DNA of 64,000 nucleotides. Origin: Rahnella ecdela (lineage in GTDB: Bacteria > Pseudomonadota > Gammaproteobacteria > Enterobacterales > Enterobacteriaceae). This document shows, in pieces, positions 11,004 to 19,862 of this stretch. The stretch's first letter is position 1, and each line of letters opens with the position of its first letter. The DNA lies in contig NZ_JAFMOY010000126.1 in the NCBI RefSeq assembly GCF_019049625.1, positions 173,395 through 237,394 of the forward strand, given 5' to 3'. A program made the translations under genes and the position numbers. The notes beneath the pieces are model-generated. The model saw only the letters and a list, made by a program, of their open reading frames with translations, did no database searches and had not been told where the DNA came from.

Positions 11004-11103
11004 AGATTCTTCCGCATAGTGAAACACTCAATTTCAATCTTCGTGGATCACAATCGTTTAGTGCAAGAGTAATGTTGTTCTCAGACACTTAAAGGAGACG
11101 CCC

Positions 11104-11724
11104 ATGCCCGCCATTCAACTTTACAGCACGCCGCTTTCCGGCCACTGTCACCGCGTGACCTTGCTGCTGAATATGCTAAATCTGCCGTTTGAAGCTACGG
11201 AAGCCGGTGCCGACGTGCGCCAGACAGAAGAATTTGCGCAGCTCAATCCGCTGCGCCAGATCCCCGTTCTTATCGACGGTGAACACGTGCTCACCGACAG
11301 CAACGCGATTTTGGTGTATCTGGTAAAGCGCTATGCGCCCGACAGCCACTGGTTGCCGGAAGATCCGCTGAAGGCCGCCGAGGTGCAAAAATGGTTATCC
11401 CGTGCCGCCGGGGAAGTGCGTTTCGGTCCGGCGTCTGCGCGTATGGTCAAACAGTTTTCTGCGCCGGAAGCCTATGAAAGCGCCCTGAAGATTTCAGCAA
11501 GATTCTTGCCGCAACTGGACAATCATCTGGAAAACCGTGAGTTTCTGGCGACGGAGCGCGCGACGATTGCCGATCTGGCCTGTTACAGCTATGTGGCGAC
11601 CGCACCGGAAGGCGGCGTTGCTCTGACCGGTTATCCGGCCATTCAGCGCTGGCTTGTGCGGATTGAAAGTCTGCCCGGCTTTACGCCGCTTCCGCCGTTA
11701 CCTTTGCCTGAAATTGTGGGGTAA
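11104..11724 (+). CDS. Glutathione S-transferase family protein
   Basis: This is a 206-residue thioredoxin-fold GST. The N-terminal domain (about 1-80) has the glutathione-binding LNPLRQIPVLIDG and LTDSNAILVYL motifs (cis-Pro in IPVL and the Asp-Ser pair). The all-helical C-terminal domain includes ERATIADLACYSYV. AAAGGAG precedes the ATG by six bases. It probably conjugates or reduces electrophiles, but the substrate is unknown. It is five bases from the next gene, so the two form an operon facing a divergent LysR regulator. Confidence 0.92.
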   Translation: MPAIQLYSTPLSGHCHRVTLLLNMLNLPFEATEAGADVRQTEEFAQLNPLRQIPVLIDGEHVLTDSNAILVYLVKRYAPDSHWLPEDPLKAAEVQKWLSRAAGEVRFGPASARMVKQFSAPEAYESALKISARFLPQLDNHLENREFLATERATIADLACYSYVATAPEGGVALTGYPAIQRWLVRIESLPGFTPLPPLPLPEIVG

Positions 11725-11729
11725 ACACG

Positions 11730-12650
11730 ATGAATAACCCTTTCCATGCAGACGAAATCCTGGCTCAGGACATGGCAGGGTTTGACGTCGAAGCACACGG
11801 TATCCGTGAAGCGATGCCGGAACAGCATCGGCTGTTTTTCGCCGCGCTGCCCTATTTGTTTATCTCAACGCTGGACGAAAACGGCTGGCCGGTGGCAACG
11901 CTCCTGACCGGGCCTGCCGGTTTTATCCGCACGCCGGATGACACACATTTGCGGGTGAACGCGCCGAGACGGGCGGACGATCCGGCGCTGGCCGCTTTAC
12001 AGCCGGGAAAACAGATCGGCGGACTGGGGATCGACTTTTCCAACCGGCGACGTAATCGCGTGAACGGCAAGATCGGACGCATTGATAAAAACCGGATCGA
12101 GATCGTTGTCGATCAGAGTTTTGGTAATTGTCCGCAGTATATTCAGATCCGCAAACTGACGGAAATGCCGGTCAGTTCACCGCTGCCTCCACGGGAAGAT
12201 ATGACGGAGCCGGATGCCGACGCCCGTGCGCTGATTGCGCGCTCTGACACGTTTTTCATCGCCAGTCACGCGCATGGCGGTGCGGATGTGTCGCATCGCG
12301 GCGGTCAGCCGGGATTTGCCCATCTGGTTGGAAACCGGCTGTGGGTGCCGGATTTTCGCGGCAACAGATACATGAATACGTTGGGAAATTTACTGGCAGA
12401 ACCGCGTGCAGCGCTGCTGTTTATGGATTTCGATAACGGCGATATTTTACATCTTCAGGGACATACGCAGATCCACTGGCAGCCGGAAGCGTTTCCCGGT
12501 CCGGCAGGCGCGGAACGTTACTGGAGTCTGGATATCACCCGCGTGTGGCGTTTTCGCGCTGCGTTGCCGTGGCGTGCAGCACCGGCGGAGTTCTCACCTG
12601 CGACACTGAAAACCGGTCAATGGTCGGGCGATCAGTTGCCAATTTCCTGA
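11730..12650 (+). CDS. Pyridoxamine 5'-phosphate oxidase-family (flavin-binding) protein
   Basis: The 306-residue protein has a split-barrel flavin-binding fold. An N-terminal segment includes FISTLDENGWPVATLLTG, typical of PNPOx-like proteins. A second barrel-like part starts near ARALIARSDTFFIAS and contains DVSHRGGQPGF and FRGNRYMNTLGNLL. Related proteins bind FMN, F420 or haem and often act in stress responses; this family is also found beside GST genes. It starts five bases after the GST stop, so it should be cotranscribed. Its last 19 bases overlap the convergent yjbR gene. The substrate cannot be deduced. Confidence 0.85.
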   Translation: MNNPFHADEILAQDMAGFDVEAHGIREAMPEQHRLFFAALPYLFISTLDENGWPVATLLTGPAGFIRTPDDTHLRVNAPRRADDPALAALQPGKQIGGLGIDFSNRRRNRVNGKIGRIDKNRIEIVVDQSFGNCPQYIQIRKLTEMPVSSPLPPREDMTEPDADARALIARSDTFFIASHAHGGADVSHRGGQPGFAHLVGNRLWVPDFRGNRYMNTLGNLLAEPRAALLFMDFDNGDILHLQGHTQIHWQPEAFPGPAGAERYWSLDITRVWRFRAALPWRAAPAEFSPATLKTGQWSGDQLPIS

Positions 12651-12985
12651 CGCAGATGCTCTTCTAAACCGGAGACGACCGTCTGATAAGAACTGTCGAT
12701 CAGGGAATAAAATTGAGAATCCGGCAAGGTGCCATCGAGAACTACGGTATTCCAGTGCGCCTTGTTGAGATTCTTACCCGGAAGAATGCAGGTGTGTTCA
12801 GCGCGTAACTTGCCGGCCATGCCGGTGCTGGTTTTCAGCGATACCGCTTCATGTCCCTGGCAATCGCAGAACATGGCGAACATTACGCCGCCCACTTTTA
12901 TCTGATTGGCACCGAGCTGATTTTGGGTACTTTGTTCTGCTCCGGGTTTTCCCATGCAGTAGTCGAGCAATTCCGAACTGGTCAT
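12632..12985 (-). CDS. yjbR: MmcQ/YjbR family protein
   Basis: The 117-residue protein matches E. coli YjbR (118 residues), a small double-wing protein with a CyaY-like fold thought to bind DNA; its role is not known. It reads MTSSELLDYCMGKPGAEQST and ends in the HWNTVVLDGTLPD and YQTVVSGL segments typical of the family. In E. coli, yjbR lies beside uvrA, so the position is conserved apart from the inserted genes. Its 3' end overlaps the PNPOx-family gene by 19 bases on the opposite strand. Confidence 0.9.
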   Translation of the reverse strand: MTSSELLDYCMGKPGAEQSTQNQLGANQIKVGGVMFAMFCDCQGHEAVSLKTSTGMAGKLRAEHTCILPGKNLNKAHWNTVVLDGTLPDSQFYSLIDSSYQTVVSGLEEHLRQEIGN

Positions 12986-13088
12986 TTTGGCCTCTCTCCT
13001 TGTCTGATGTTGACGACTCCGCGAACCGGAATCGTCTATTTAGTGTGCAGCAACATCGCAAAAAAGAAAGGTAGAAGATCGCAAATAC

Positions 13089-13116
13089 AAAAAAGGCCGA
13101 CATTTCTGTCGACCTT
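13089..13116 (-). terminator. Terminator downstream of tyrB
   Basis: The minus strand reads AAGGTCGACA, loop GAAA, TGTCGGCCTT, then a T-run. One base pair in the stem is mismatched. It lies 46 bases beyond the tyrB stop. Confidence 0.75.
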
Positions 13117-13161
13117 AGTGAGCGCAACCCACGCAGCAGCAGCCCGAATTATGACGAGGAT

Positions 13162-14355
13162 TTACTGCACGGCGGCGAAGGCTTCAGCTACCTGTTTAAC
13201 ATTATGGTGATTCAGGCCAGCCATGCACACGCGACCACTGAGGATCAGGTATACGCCGAATTCTTCACGCAGACGAACCACCTGCGCTTCGCTGAAACAG
13301 GTATAGCTGAACATCCCGCGCTGTTGCAGCAGGTAGTCAAAATTACGGCCCGGCAAAGCGGTTTTCAGGCTGTCGACCAGCGTGTGGCGCATTTCGAGAA
13401 TACGGGTACGCATTTTCTCGACTTCCGCTTTCCACTGCGCGTTCAGGGCGCTGTCGCTCAGTACTTTCGCCACCACTTTCGCCCCGAAATTCGGCGGGCT
13501 GGAGTAGTTACGGCGCACAGTCGCTTTCAGCTGACCCAGCACGCGGCCTGCGGCTTCGCTGTCTTCACAGACCACGGACAATCCGCCGACGCGTTCACCA
13601 TACAGAGAGAAAATTTTCGAGAAGGAGTTGCTGACGAAGCAGTTCACGCCCGCTGCGGCCATTGCACGGATGGCGTAAGCATCGTCATCAATGCCTGCGC
13701 CAAAACCCTGATAAGCGATGTCGAGGAACGGGATCAGCTCGCGCTGTTTGGTGACTTCAATCACCTGGTCCCACTGCGCTGGCGTCAGGTCAGAACCCGT
13801 CGGGTTGTGACAGCACGGGTGCAGCAGCACGATACTTTGCGCCGGTAAAGTTTTCAGGCGTTCGATCATCGCGGTGAAATTCACACCCAGCGTTTCTGCG
13901 TCAAAGTACGGATAGGTATGCACTTTGAAACCTGCGCCGCCAAAGATAGCCACGTGGTTTTCCCAGGTCGGGTCACTCACGTAAACTTCTGAATCCGGGA
14001 AATAAAACTTCAGGAAATCCGCACCCACTTTCAGCGCGCCGGAACCGCCGACGGTCTGAATCGTTGCGATACGCTGTTGTTTCAGCGCCGGATGCTCGGC
14101 ACCAAACAGCAGTTCCTGAATGCCCGCACGGTATGCTGGCAGGCCTTCCATTGGCAGATACACTGACGCGGCCTGTGGCCCGGCGTTCAGCTGGTTTTCT
14201 GCATTTTCCACCGCAGCCAGTTGCGGAATAATACCCTGCTCGTCGTAATAAAGACCGATGCTCAGGTTTACCTTATCTTGTCTCGGATCGGTCTTGAAGC
14301 TTTCCATCAGCGACAAAATCGGGTCACCGGCATAGGCATCGACATGTTGGAACAC
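13162..14355 (-). CDS. tyrB: Aromatic amino acid aminotransferase
   Basis: This PLP-dependent aminotransferase makes tyrosine, phenylalanine and leucine from their 2-oxo acids in the cytoplasm. The sequence follows E. coli TyrB throughout. It has the PLP-lysine motif [25 protein letters not shown] and the C-terminal [13 protein letters not shown] at 14355 nine bases after AAGGAG gives [13 protein letters not shown] directly after the initiator and exactly 397 residues, the E. coli length. The ATG at 14364 has no spacing from that ribosome site, so I chose GTG. The aspartate aminotransferase paralogue AspC is the alternative, but synteny with alr and the detailed sequence support TyrB. A periplasmic PheC-like enzyme lies 3.5 kb away. 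Confidence 0.93.
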   Translation of the reverse strand: MFQHVDAYAGDPILSLMESFKTDPRQDKVNLSIGLYYDEQGIIPQLAAVENAENQLNAGPQAASVYLPMEGLPAYRAGIQELLFGAEHPALKQQRIATIQTVGGSGALKVGADFLKFYFPDSEVYVSDPTWENHVAIFGGAGFKVHTYPYFDAETLGVNFTAMIERLKTLPAQSIVLLHPCCHNPTGSDLTPAQWDQVIEVTKQRELIPFLDIAYQGFGAGIDDDAYAIRAMAAAGVNCFVSNSFSKIFSLYGERVGGLSVVCEDSEAAGRVLGQLKATVRRNYSSPPNFGAKVVAKVLSDSALNAQWKAEVEKMRTRILEMRHTLVDSLKTALPGRNFDYLLQQRGMFSYTCFSEAQVVRLREEFGVYLILSGRVCMAGLNHHNVKQVAEAFAAVQ

Positions 14356-14471
14356 GGTATACATCTCCTTGGTTTGGTTGAGTAGCGCGGCGATAAGCTC
14401 CCCGTAGCCAGGTGCTTCGCGACTGTTTCACAGACTATCAAAGTTCGTTAAAAAAGATGACAACTATGTTG

Positions 14472-15416
14472 TCATTTGTCGGGCATTTTTTGTGCGGTGA
14501 TCCGCGCATCAATACGCCGGGCGATGCGGTGCTCACGGAATTTCTCAATAATAAAATCGACGAATACCCGCGTCTTGGCCGGAAGCAGTTTATGTGTCGG
14601 AAAATAAAGGAAAACAGCCCCCGCCTCTGCATACCATTCAGGAAGTACGCGCACCAGTTTCCCGCTCTCCAGCGCAGGGAGAAGATCCGGCATGTTAGCC
14701 ATCACCATTCCCAGCCCCATTTCAGCCGCACGGCAACAGGCTTCGGGTTCATTAAACGTCATGCGTACGGGTAAATTCACCGGCGCCTCCTGCCCCGAAG
14801 CATTACGCAGCATATAGTTGCGTATGCGTCCGGTTTGCGGCGAACGGATGCGGATGCCTGCGCTTCGCGCCAGATCTTCCGGCTCGAGAAACGGCGGGTG
14901 CTGGCTCAGATAAGCCGGTGACGCCGCCAGCACGGCATGTACCGGTGCCAGTTCGCGTGCCACAATCCCCTGCGGTAAATCGAATCCACCGCCGATGGCG
15001 GCATCAAAACGCTCACCGATCAGATCTATTTTGCGGTTATCGAATTCCCAGTCAGGCTCAATATCCGGATAACGGGTCAGAAATTCGACCAGCAATGGCA
15101 GGATAAAATGCATGCCAAAAAAAGTGCCCATACTGACTTTCAGCGTGCCGGAAGGACGTTCCGTTGAGGTGGAAAGTCCCTGCATCGCCATTTTTACCGC
15201 CGTCAGCCCGCCACGCACTTCCTGAAGAAATCGCTCACCGGCTTCCGTCAGCATCAGCTTACGTGTACTACGCTGAAACAGGCGCACGCCAAGTTGTGTT
15301 TCCAGCGTCGTCACATTTTTCCCTACCGCCGCCGAGGTCAGTCCGAGTTGTCGCGCAGCCGCTGAAAAGCTGCCGTTATCCGCGCTGATGACAAAGCAAT
15401 CAAGATGAACAAGCAT
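14472..15416 (-). CDS. LysR-family regulator, divergent from SDR gene
   Basis: The 314-residue protein starts MLVHLDCFVISADNGSFSAA. A helix-turn-helix (AARQLGLTSAAVGKNVTTLE) occupies about residues 19-38, and a LysR substrate-binding domain follows. It is divergent from a short-chain dehydrogenase, with a perfect 10-3-10 palindrome between them, so self- and neighbour-regulation is likely. The sequence is closest to the CrgA/YafC-like group that often controls dehydrogenases. The inducer is unknown. Confidence 0.9.
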   Translation of the reverse strand: MLVHLDCFVISADNGSFSAAARQLGLTSAAVGKNVTTLETQLGVRLFQRSTRKLMLTEAGERFLQEVRGGLTAVKMAMQGLSTSTERPSGTLKVSMGTFFGMHFILPLLVEFLTRYPDIEPDWEFDNRKIDLIGERFDAAIGGGFDLPQGIVARELAPVHAVLAASPAYLSQHPPFLEPEDLARSAGIRIRSPQTGRIRNYMLRNASGQEAPVNLPVRMTFNEPEACCRAAEMGLGMVMANMPDLLPALESGKLVRVLPEWYAEAGAVFLYFPTHKLLPAKTRVFVDFIIEKFREHRIARRIDARITAQKMPDK

Positions 15417-15428
15417 CCGTTTACTCCG

Positions 15429-15451
15429 ATTTCAAACTGTTAGTTTGAAAT
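15429..15451. promoter_or_regulatory. Perfect palindrome, probable LysR operator
   Basis: The arms ATTTCAAACT and AGTTTGAAAT are perfect complements around GTT. The site starts 13 bases upstream of the LysR start and lies 93 bases before the SDR start, and it contains the T-N11-A core of LysR sites. It is the obvious binding site for the neighbouring LysR protein. Confidence 0.7.
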
Positions 15452-15543
15452 GATTATAGCGTTTACCGGCTAGTTCACCGGACGGATCAGGTGAATACTC
15501 GGTTAACCAACCCGATTAACTTCATCATCCGGAGCAACAGAAA

Positions 15544-16293
15544 ATGACCACACAGCACTCACTGCAAGGTAAAGCCGCTTTTGTACAGGGCGGTTCACGC
15601 GGCATCGGCGCCGCCATCGTTAAACGTCTGGCCAGTGAAGGTGCCAGCGTGGCCTTCACTTACGTCTCATCTGAAGACAAAGCACAGGCACTGGTAAAAA
15701 GTATCGAAGCCGGTGGCGGTAAAGCACTGGCGATTAAAGCCGACAGCGCCGATGAAAACAGCGTTCGCACCGCTATCGACAGCGCGGCAAAAACCTTCGG
15801 CAAAATCGATATTCTGGTGAATAACGCCGGTGTACTGGCCTTCGGCGAAATTGATGCACTGACAATAGATGATTTTGACCGGTCCATTGCCATCAACGTG
15901 CGCAGCGTGTTTGTCGCCAGCCAACAGGCAGCGCGTCACATGCCTGACGGCGGACGCATCATCACCATCGGCAGCGTCAACGCCGACCGCATGCCCTTCC
16001 AGGGTGGCGCGGTGTATGCCATGAGTAAATCCGCTATCGTCGGCCTCACCAAAGGTCTGGCCCGCGATTTAGGTCCGCGCGGTATTACCGTGAATAACGT
16101 GCAACCCGGCCCGGTGGATACGGATATGAATCCGGCAGACGGCGAAATGGCCGACGGTATGCGTTCTTACATGGCGCTCAACCGCTATGGTAAAGACAGT
16201 GAAATCGCCAGCTTTGTGGCCTATCTTTCCGGCCCTGAAGCGGGTTACATCACCGGTGCGAACCTGACAATTGACGGCGGCTTCGGCGCATAA
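15544..16293 (+). CDS. Short-chain dehydrogenase/reductase (SDR)
   Basis: The 249-residue classical SDR has the Rossmann NAD(P)-binding motif GGSRGIGAAI (about 16-25), NNAG (about 91-94), the catalytic Ser within GSVNADR and Tyr-x-x-x-Lys in YAMSK, and the tail motif GANLTIDGGFGA. It acts as an NAD(P)H-dependent oxidoreductase in the cytoplasm; the substrate cannot be told from sequence. CGGAGCAAC precedes the ATG. It is controlled, presumably, by the divergent LysR protein and ends at a strong terminator shared with the convergent YitT gene. Confidence 0.92.
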   Translation: MTTQHSLQGKAAFVQGGSRGIGAAIVKRLASEGASVAFTYVSSEDKAQALVKSIEAGGGKALAIKADSADENSVRTAIDSAAKTFGKIDILVNNAGVLAFGEIDALTIDDFDRSIAINVRSVFVASQQAARHMPDGGRIITIGSVNADRMPFQGGAVYAMSKSAIVGLTKGLARDLGPRGITVNNVQPGPVDTDMNPADGEMADGMRSYMALNRYGKDSEIASFVAYLSGPEAGYITGANLTIDGGFGA

Positions 16294-16312
16294 TTTATAC
16301 TGGTGTACAGTC

Positions 16313-16350
16313 AAAAATGGCGCAGGGTTCATATCCCTGCGCCATTTTTT
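16313..16350. terminator. Bidirectional terminator, SDR / YitT genes
   Basis: The arms ATGGCGCAGGG and CCCTGCGCCAT flank a seven-base loop, with A-run and T-run on either side. It serves both convergent genes. Confidence 0.88.
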
Positions 16351-16361
16351 TATCTGTATAT

Positions 16362-16994
16362 TCAGACGCTGTAGCGCCCCGGACGGTGATTCATCGCGAT
16401 AATCAGGTTGACGATCACCGCGCCCAGCACCGAGGCAATCAGCATTTCGTAACTCACCACAAACAACGACGCCAGCACGATGCAGCAATCCACGCCCATC
16501 TGCAGTTTACCGGCGCGGATACCGTATTTATCTTGCAGGTACAGCGCCAGAATGTTCACGCCGCCCAGGCTGGCCTTGTGGCGGAACAGCACAATGAAGC
16601 CGATGCCCATAATCACATTGGCAAACAACGTGGCGTAGAACGGTTGAAGATGATCGAAATGCACAAACATCGGATGCAGATCGGAGAATACGGAAACCAG
16701 CGCGACCGCAGCGAAAGTTTTCAGCGTGAACTGCAAACCCATACGGCGGAAAGAGAGATAATAGAAAGGTAAGTTGATGATAAAAAAGGCAGTACCGAAC
16801 GAAATCTGCGTCACGTAATGCGCCAGAAAGGCCATCCCCGCTGTGCCGCCAGTCAGCGCGCCGACCTGACGTAACATCACTACGCCAAATGAAACCATCA
16901 GCGTACCGATAATGATCGCCAGCGCATCTTCCACCCGCGTATGCCCGATGCGCGGCTGCTCAACCGGCTGTTTGATGTCGTCTACACTTGCCAT
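16362..16994 (-). CDS. YitT family membrane protein
   Basis: The 210-residue inner-membrane protein has about five hydrophobic segments. The family signatures are GTLMVSFGVVMLRQVGALTG near the N-terminus, FFIINLPFYYLSF and HKASLGGVNILALYLQ. These match the YitT/DUF161 group, whose function is unknown. The ATG follows GGGGAATT. It converges with the SDR gene and is separated from the Lrp-type gene by 245 bases of AT-rich DNA (16995-17239), in which I see no further gene. Confidence 0.88.
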   Translation of the reverse strand: MASVDDIKQPVEQPRIGHTRVEDALAIIIGTLMVSFGVVMLRQVGALTGGTAGMAFLAHYVTQISFGTAFFIINLPFYYLSFRRMGLQFTLKTFAAVALVSVFSDLHPMFVHFDHLQPFYATLFANVIMGIGFIVLFRHKASLGGVNILALYLQDKYGIRAGKLQMGVDCCIVLASLFVVSYEMLIASVLGAVIVNLIIAMNHRPGRYSV

Positions 16995-17239
16995 AATTCC
17001 CCGTACCCAAAAATAATAATCCTAAAGTCTGATTTTGAGATAATTAATGAGATGAGGAATTAAGGCAATATTCACGCACGGAATTTGCATTAAAAATCGA
17101 AAATAAGATTTTATTACGCGTTAATTATTCTTTACATGCACGGAGTGCGCATATCAATTCAAAATAATGCACCATTAAAGTGAGCTTGCACCAAAATAAA
17201 TCACCATAACAGTGCGCAAAAAATACAGGGTTATATTTC

Positions 17240-17704
17240 TCAACTCAGTGTTAATAACCCGTTTTCTTTTAAGCGGTTAAGCACGACCGATGTTTTCACA
17301 TGGGCCACACTTTTATGCACTGACAGGATTTGGCTGATCAACGTGCTTAAAGCGGCTAAGTCTTTTACGGCGACTTTGAGCAAATAATCCGCATCACCGG
17401 TCGTTTTATAAGCATCAATGATAGCAGCCACTTCCCCCAGCATGCTATGGAAAGCCTCGACCTGCGCGGGTAAATGGTTGATCAGCCTGACTTCAATCAG
17501 GCCTATCATGCCTAAGCCGAGCGCTTCCGGCGCCAGACGCGCGTGATAACCGAGAATTAACTGAGCCTGCTCCAGACCAATCCGGCGGCGTGAACATTGC
17601 GAGGCCGACAGCCCGACCAGTTCGCTTAATTCCTGGTTGGTCAGTCTTCCGTTGGCTTGTAATAAGGTCAGAATTTTCAGGTCATAATCATCAACGCTAT
17701 ACAT
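17240..17704 (-). CDS. Lrp/AsnC-family transcriptional regulator
   Basis: The 154-residue protein has an N-terminal helix-turn-helix (YDLKILTLLQANGRLTNQEL and SASQCSRRRIGLEQ, about 7-45) and a C-terminal RAM effector domain (TGDADYLLKVAVKDL). AGGAAAGGTGCC precedes the ATG. Proteins of this group sense amino acids or related compounds. It is divergent from the PheC-like gene, 123 bases apart, so an aromatic amino acid or a precursor is a reasonable effector, though that is inferred from position only. Confidence 0.92.
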   Translation of the reverse strand: MYSVDDYDLKILTLLQANGRLTNQELSELVGLSASQCSRRRIGLEQAQLILGYHARLAPEALGLGMIGLIEVRLINHLPAQVEAFHSMLGEVAAIIDAYKTTGDADYLLKVAVKDLAALSTLISQILSVHKSVAHVKTSVVLNRLKENGLLTLS

Positions 17705-17827
17705 GGCACCTTTCCTGTCGTTTTAATTTTTATGTTTCGAATTCTTATTGCAAAGACTATACCGGTTAAATACTTATCGGCTGTTTTTTCTTATACTTGC
17801 GCTCATTGTTACCGCAAGGAAAAAATA

Positions 17828-18607
17828 ATGAAAAAAGTACTCTACTCTCTCGCATTACTGTCTGCTTTGCCTGCTTTCGCAAAAGCGGATACCACGTCTT
17901 CCCATCTTGAGCGCGTATTACAGAAAGGCTCGCTGAATGTCTGCACTACCGGCGACTACAAGCCATATACTTTTTTGAAAAAAAATGGGGAATATGAAGG
18001 TATTGATATCGCGATGGCGCAATCGCTGGCAGCAAGTCTGGACGTGAAAGTGAACTGGGTGCCGGTCACCTGGAAATCCCTGCCGGACGAAATGAGCGCC
18101 GGTCATTGCGATATCGCGATGGGCGGGATTTCCGTCACGCTGAAGCGCCAGCAAAAAGCCTGGTTCGCAAACGTTCTGGATCAGGACGGGAAAATTCCGC
18201 TGGTGCGTTGTGAAAACGTGCGTCAGTACCAGACCGTTGAACAGCTGAACCGGCCATCCGTGCGCCTGATTGAACCGGCGGGCGGCACCAATGAAGCATT
18301 CGTCCACAGCCATCTGCCAAAGGGCACACTGACGCTGAGCGATAACGTGACGATCTTCCAGAAACTGGTGGATAAGAAAGCAGACGTGATGATTACGGAT
18401 GCGTCAGAAGCGCTGTATCAGCAGAAGCATTACCCGAAACTGTGTGCGGTGAACCCGAAAAAGCCGCTGCAATATGGCGAAAAAGCCTACATGCTGCCGC
18501 GTGATGACGTGAGCTGGAAGATGTATGTCGACCAGTGGCTGCACCTGAGTAAAGCCACCGGCGAATATCAGAAGATTGTCAGCCAGTGGCTGGCGGTGAA
18601 AAAGTAA
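17828..18607 (+). CDS. pheC: Periplasmic cyclohexadienyl/arogenate dehydratase, PheC-like
   Basis: The 259-residue exported protein has a signal peptide (MKKVLYSLALLSALPAFAKA, cleavage near residue 20) and a periplasmic binding-protein fold. The sequence resembles the cyclohexadienyl dehydratase PheC of Pseudomonas rather than a plain amino-acid binder: TTGDYKPYTF, DIAMGGISVTLKRQ, PAGGTNEAF, DNVTIFQKLVDKKADVMITD, HYPKLCAVNP, EKAYMLPRDD and YVDQWLH all correspond. PheC turns prephenate into phenylpyruvate and arogenate into phenylalanine outside the cytoplasm. The AAGGA seven bases before the ATG at 17828 fixes the start. A substrate-binding protein for an ABC transporter is the alternative, but no permease or ATPase gene is adjacent. 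Confidence 0.8.
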   Translation: MKKVLYSLALLSALPAFAKADTTSSHLERVLQKGSLNVCTTGDYKPYTFLKKNGEYEGIDIAMAQSLAASLDVKVNWVPVTWKSLPDEMSAGHCDIAMGGISVTLKRQQKAWFANVLDQDGKIPLVRCENVRQYQTVEQLNRPSVRLIEPAGGTNEAFVHSHLPKGTLTLSDNVTIFQKLVDKKADVMITDASEALYQQKHYPKLCAVNPKKPLQYGEKAYMLPRDDVSWKMYVDQWLHLSKATGEYQKIVSQWLAVKK

Positions 18608-18610
18608 GGT

Positions 18611-19690
18611 TTAGTCGCCAGTATAAATGCGGGCAACGCGCTCGCTGAGCTGGGTAATCAGCTCATACGCACTGATACCGGTTGCCTGCGCGATGCGCTC
18701 AGCCGGTAATTTTTCGCCCCAGAAAATCACTTCATCCCCGACCTTATCCGACGCCTGCGGCCCTAAATCGACGGTGATCATGTCCATAGAGACGCGCCCC
18801 GCAATCGGCACTTCGCGGCCATTGACCAGCACCGGCGTACCATTCGGTGCGCTGCGCGGATAACCGTCGCCATAACCCATCGCGACCACGCCAAGACGAG
18901 TATCACTGTCGCTGACCCAGGTACCGCCGTAACCGACAGATTCTCCGGCGAAATGGTCACGCACGGCGATCAGACTGGAGGTCAGCGTCATGGCCGGTTG
19001 CAGCCCGAAATCGCTGGCCGTACCGGTTTCCATCGGCGAAACGCCGTACAAAATAATGCCGGGACGAACCAGATTCATATGCGATTCCGGCCAAAGCAAA
19101 ATCCCGCCAGACGCCGCGATTGATTTCTGCCCCGGCTTGCCGTCGGCAAACGCATTAAAGCTGTCCAGCTGTTTCGGCGTCGCGTCACTTTGCGGCTCAT
19201 CGGCGCGGCAGAAATGGCTCATCATATTGACCGGCTGAACGACATTTTTGCAGGCGCTCAGGCGCTGATAAAACGCTTCTGCCTGCGCGGGATGAACGCC
19301 CAAACGGTGCATTCCGGTGTCGATTTTCAGCCAGACATTCAGCGGACGCGCAAGGTCCGCGCTTTCCAGCGCTTCCAGCTGTTCAATGCTATGGATAGCG
19401 GTATCGAGCTGATGGTCAGTCAGTAAAGGTAATTCGCTGGCGGAGAAAAAACCTTCAAGCAGGAGAATGGGTTTTACGATACCGGCTTTGCGCAGTGTCA
19501 GCGCCTCACTGAGCCGGGAAACACCGTAATAATCGGCGTCCTGCAGGCTGTGCACCGTCTCTAACAGACCATGCCCATAAGCGTTTGCTTTCACAACTGC
19601 AACCAGACGACTTTGAGGTGCCAGATGACGCACCCGTTGCAGATTGTGTCGCAGAGCGCGGCGATCAATGACAGCCGTAGCCGCTTTCAT
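18611..19690 (-). CDS. alr: Alanine racemase, biosynthetic
   Basis: This PLP enzyme converts L-alanine to D-alanine for peptidoglycan. The 359-residue length equals E. coli Alr. The PLP-lysine motif is [10 protein letters not shown] (Lys 34). The catalytic tyrosine lies in the VGYGGTW segment. The start [20 protein letters not shown] matches the E. coli start. It lies downstream of dnaB on the same strand, as in E. coli. Its stop is only three bases from the convergent PheC-like gene, with no terminator between them. Confidence 0.96.
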   Translation of the reverse strand: MKAATAVIDRRALRHNLQRVRHLAPQSRLVAVVKANAYGHGLLETVHSLQDADYYGVSRLSEALTLRKAGIVKPILLLEGFFSASELPLLTDHQLDTAIHSIEQLEALESADLARPLNVWLKIDTGMHRLGVHPAQAEAFYQRLSACKNVVQPVNMMSHFCRADEPQSDATPKQLDSFNAFADGKPGQKSIAASGGILLWPESHMNLVRPGIILYGVSPMETGTASDFGLQPAMTLTSSLIAVRDHFAGESVGYGGTWVSDSDTRLGVVAMGYGDGYPRSAPNGTPVLVNGREVPIAGRVSMDMITVDLGPQASDKVGDEVIFWGEKLPAERIAQATGISAYELITQLSERVARIYTGD

Positions 19691-19734
19691 TTTGAGTCCT
19701 TTGCATGAAATTGAGAGTGTTAACCTAACCGCTA

Positions 19735-19862
19735 ATGCTTAGGGGCGTCAGCGTCGCGGCCAATTTGGACACGGCCAGCGCGGAAAAACCGGAGCGTACA
19801 CAAAGTACGTGAGGATTTTGAGCACTGCCCGGGTTCAAAATGGCAAGTAAGCTAGCTCCGCA
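19735..19862. repeat. Intergenic element between alr and dnaB with short inverted repeat
   Basis: The 172-base gap contains a GC-rich stretch with CGTAC-ACAAA-GTACG at its centre and the phrase GAGCACTGCCCGGG nearby. It looks like a small dispersed intergenic repeat of the kind common in Serratia and Yersinia, but only one copy is in this window. It differs from the three repeats at 34005, 40013 and 52584. Confidence 0.4.

Noticed and set aside
14365..14471. TyrR box before tyrB
   Set aside because: I looked for TGTAAA-N6-TTTACA and found no convincing match.
17705..17827. Clear Lrp-type operator between the Lrp-like gene and the PheC-like gene
   Set aside because: AT-rich, but no symmetrical motif good enough to call.
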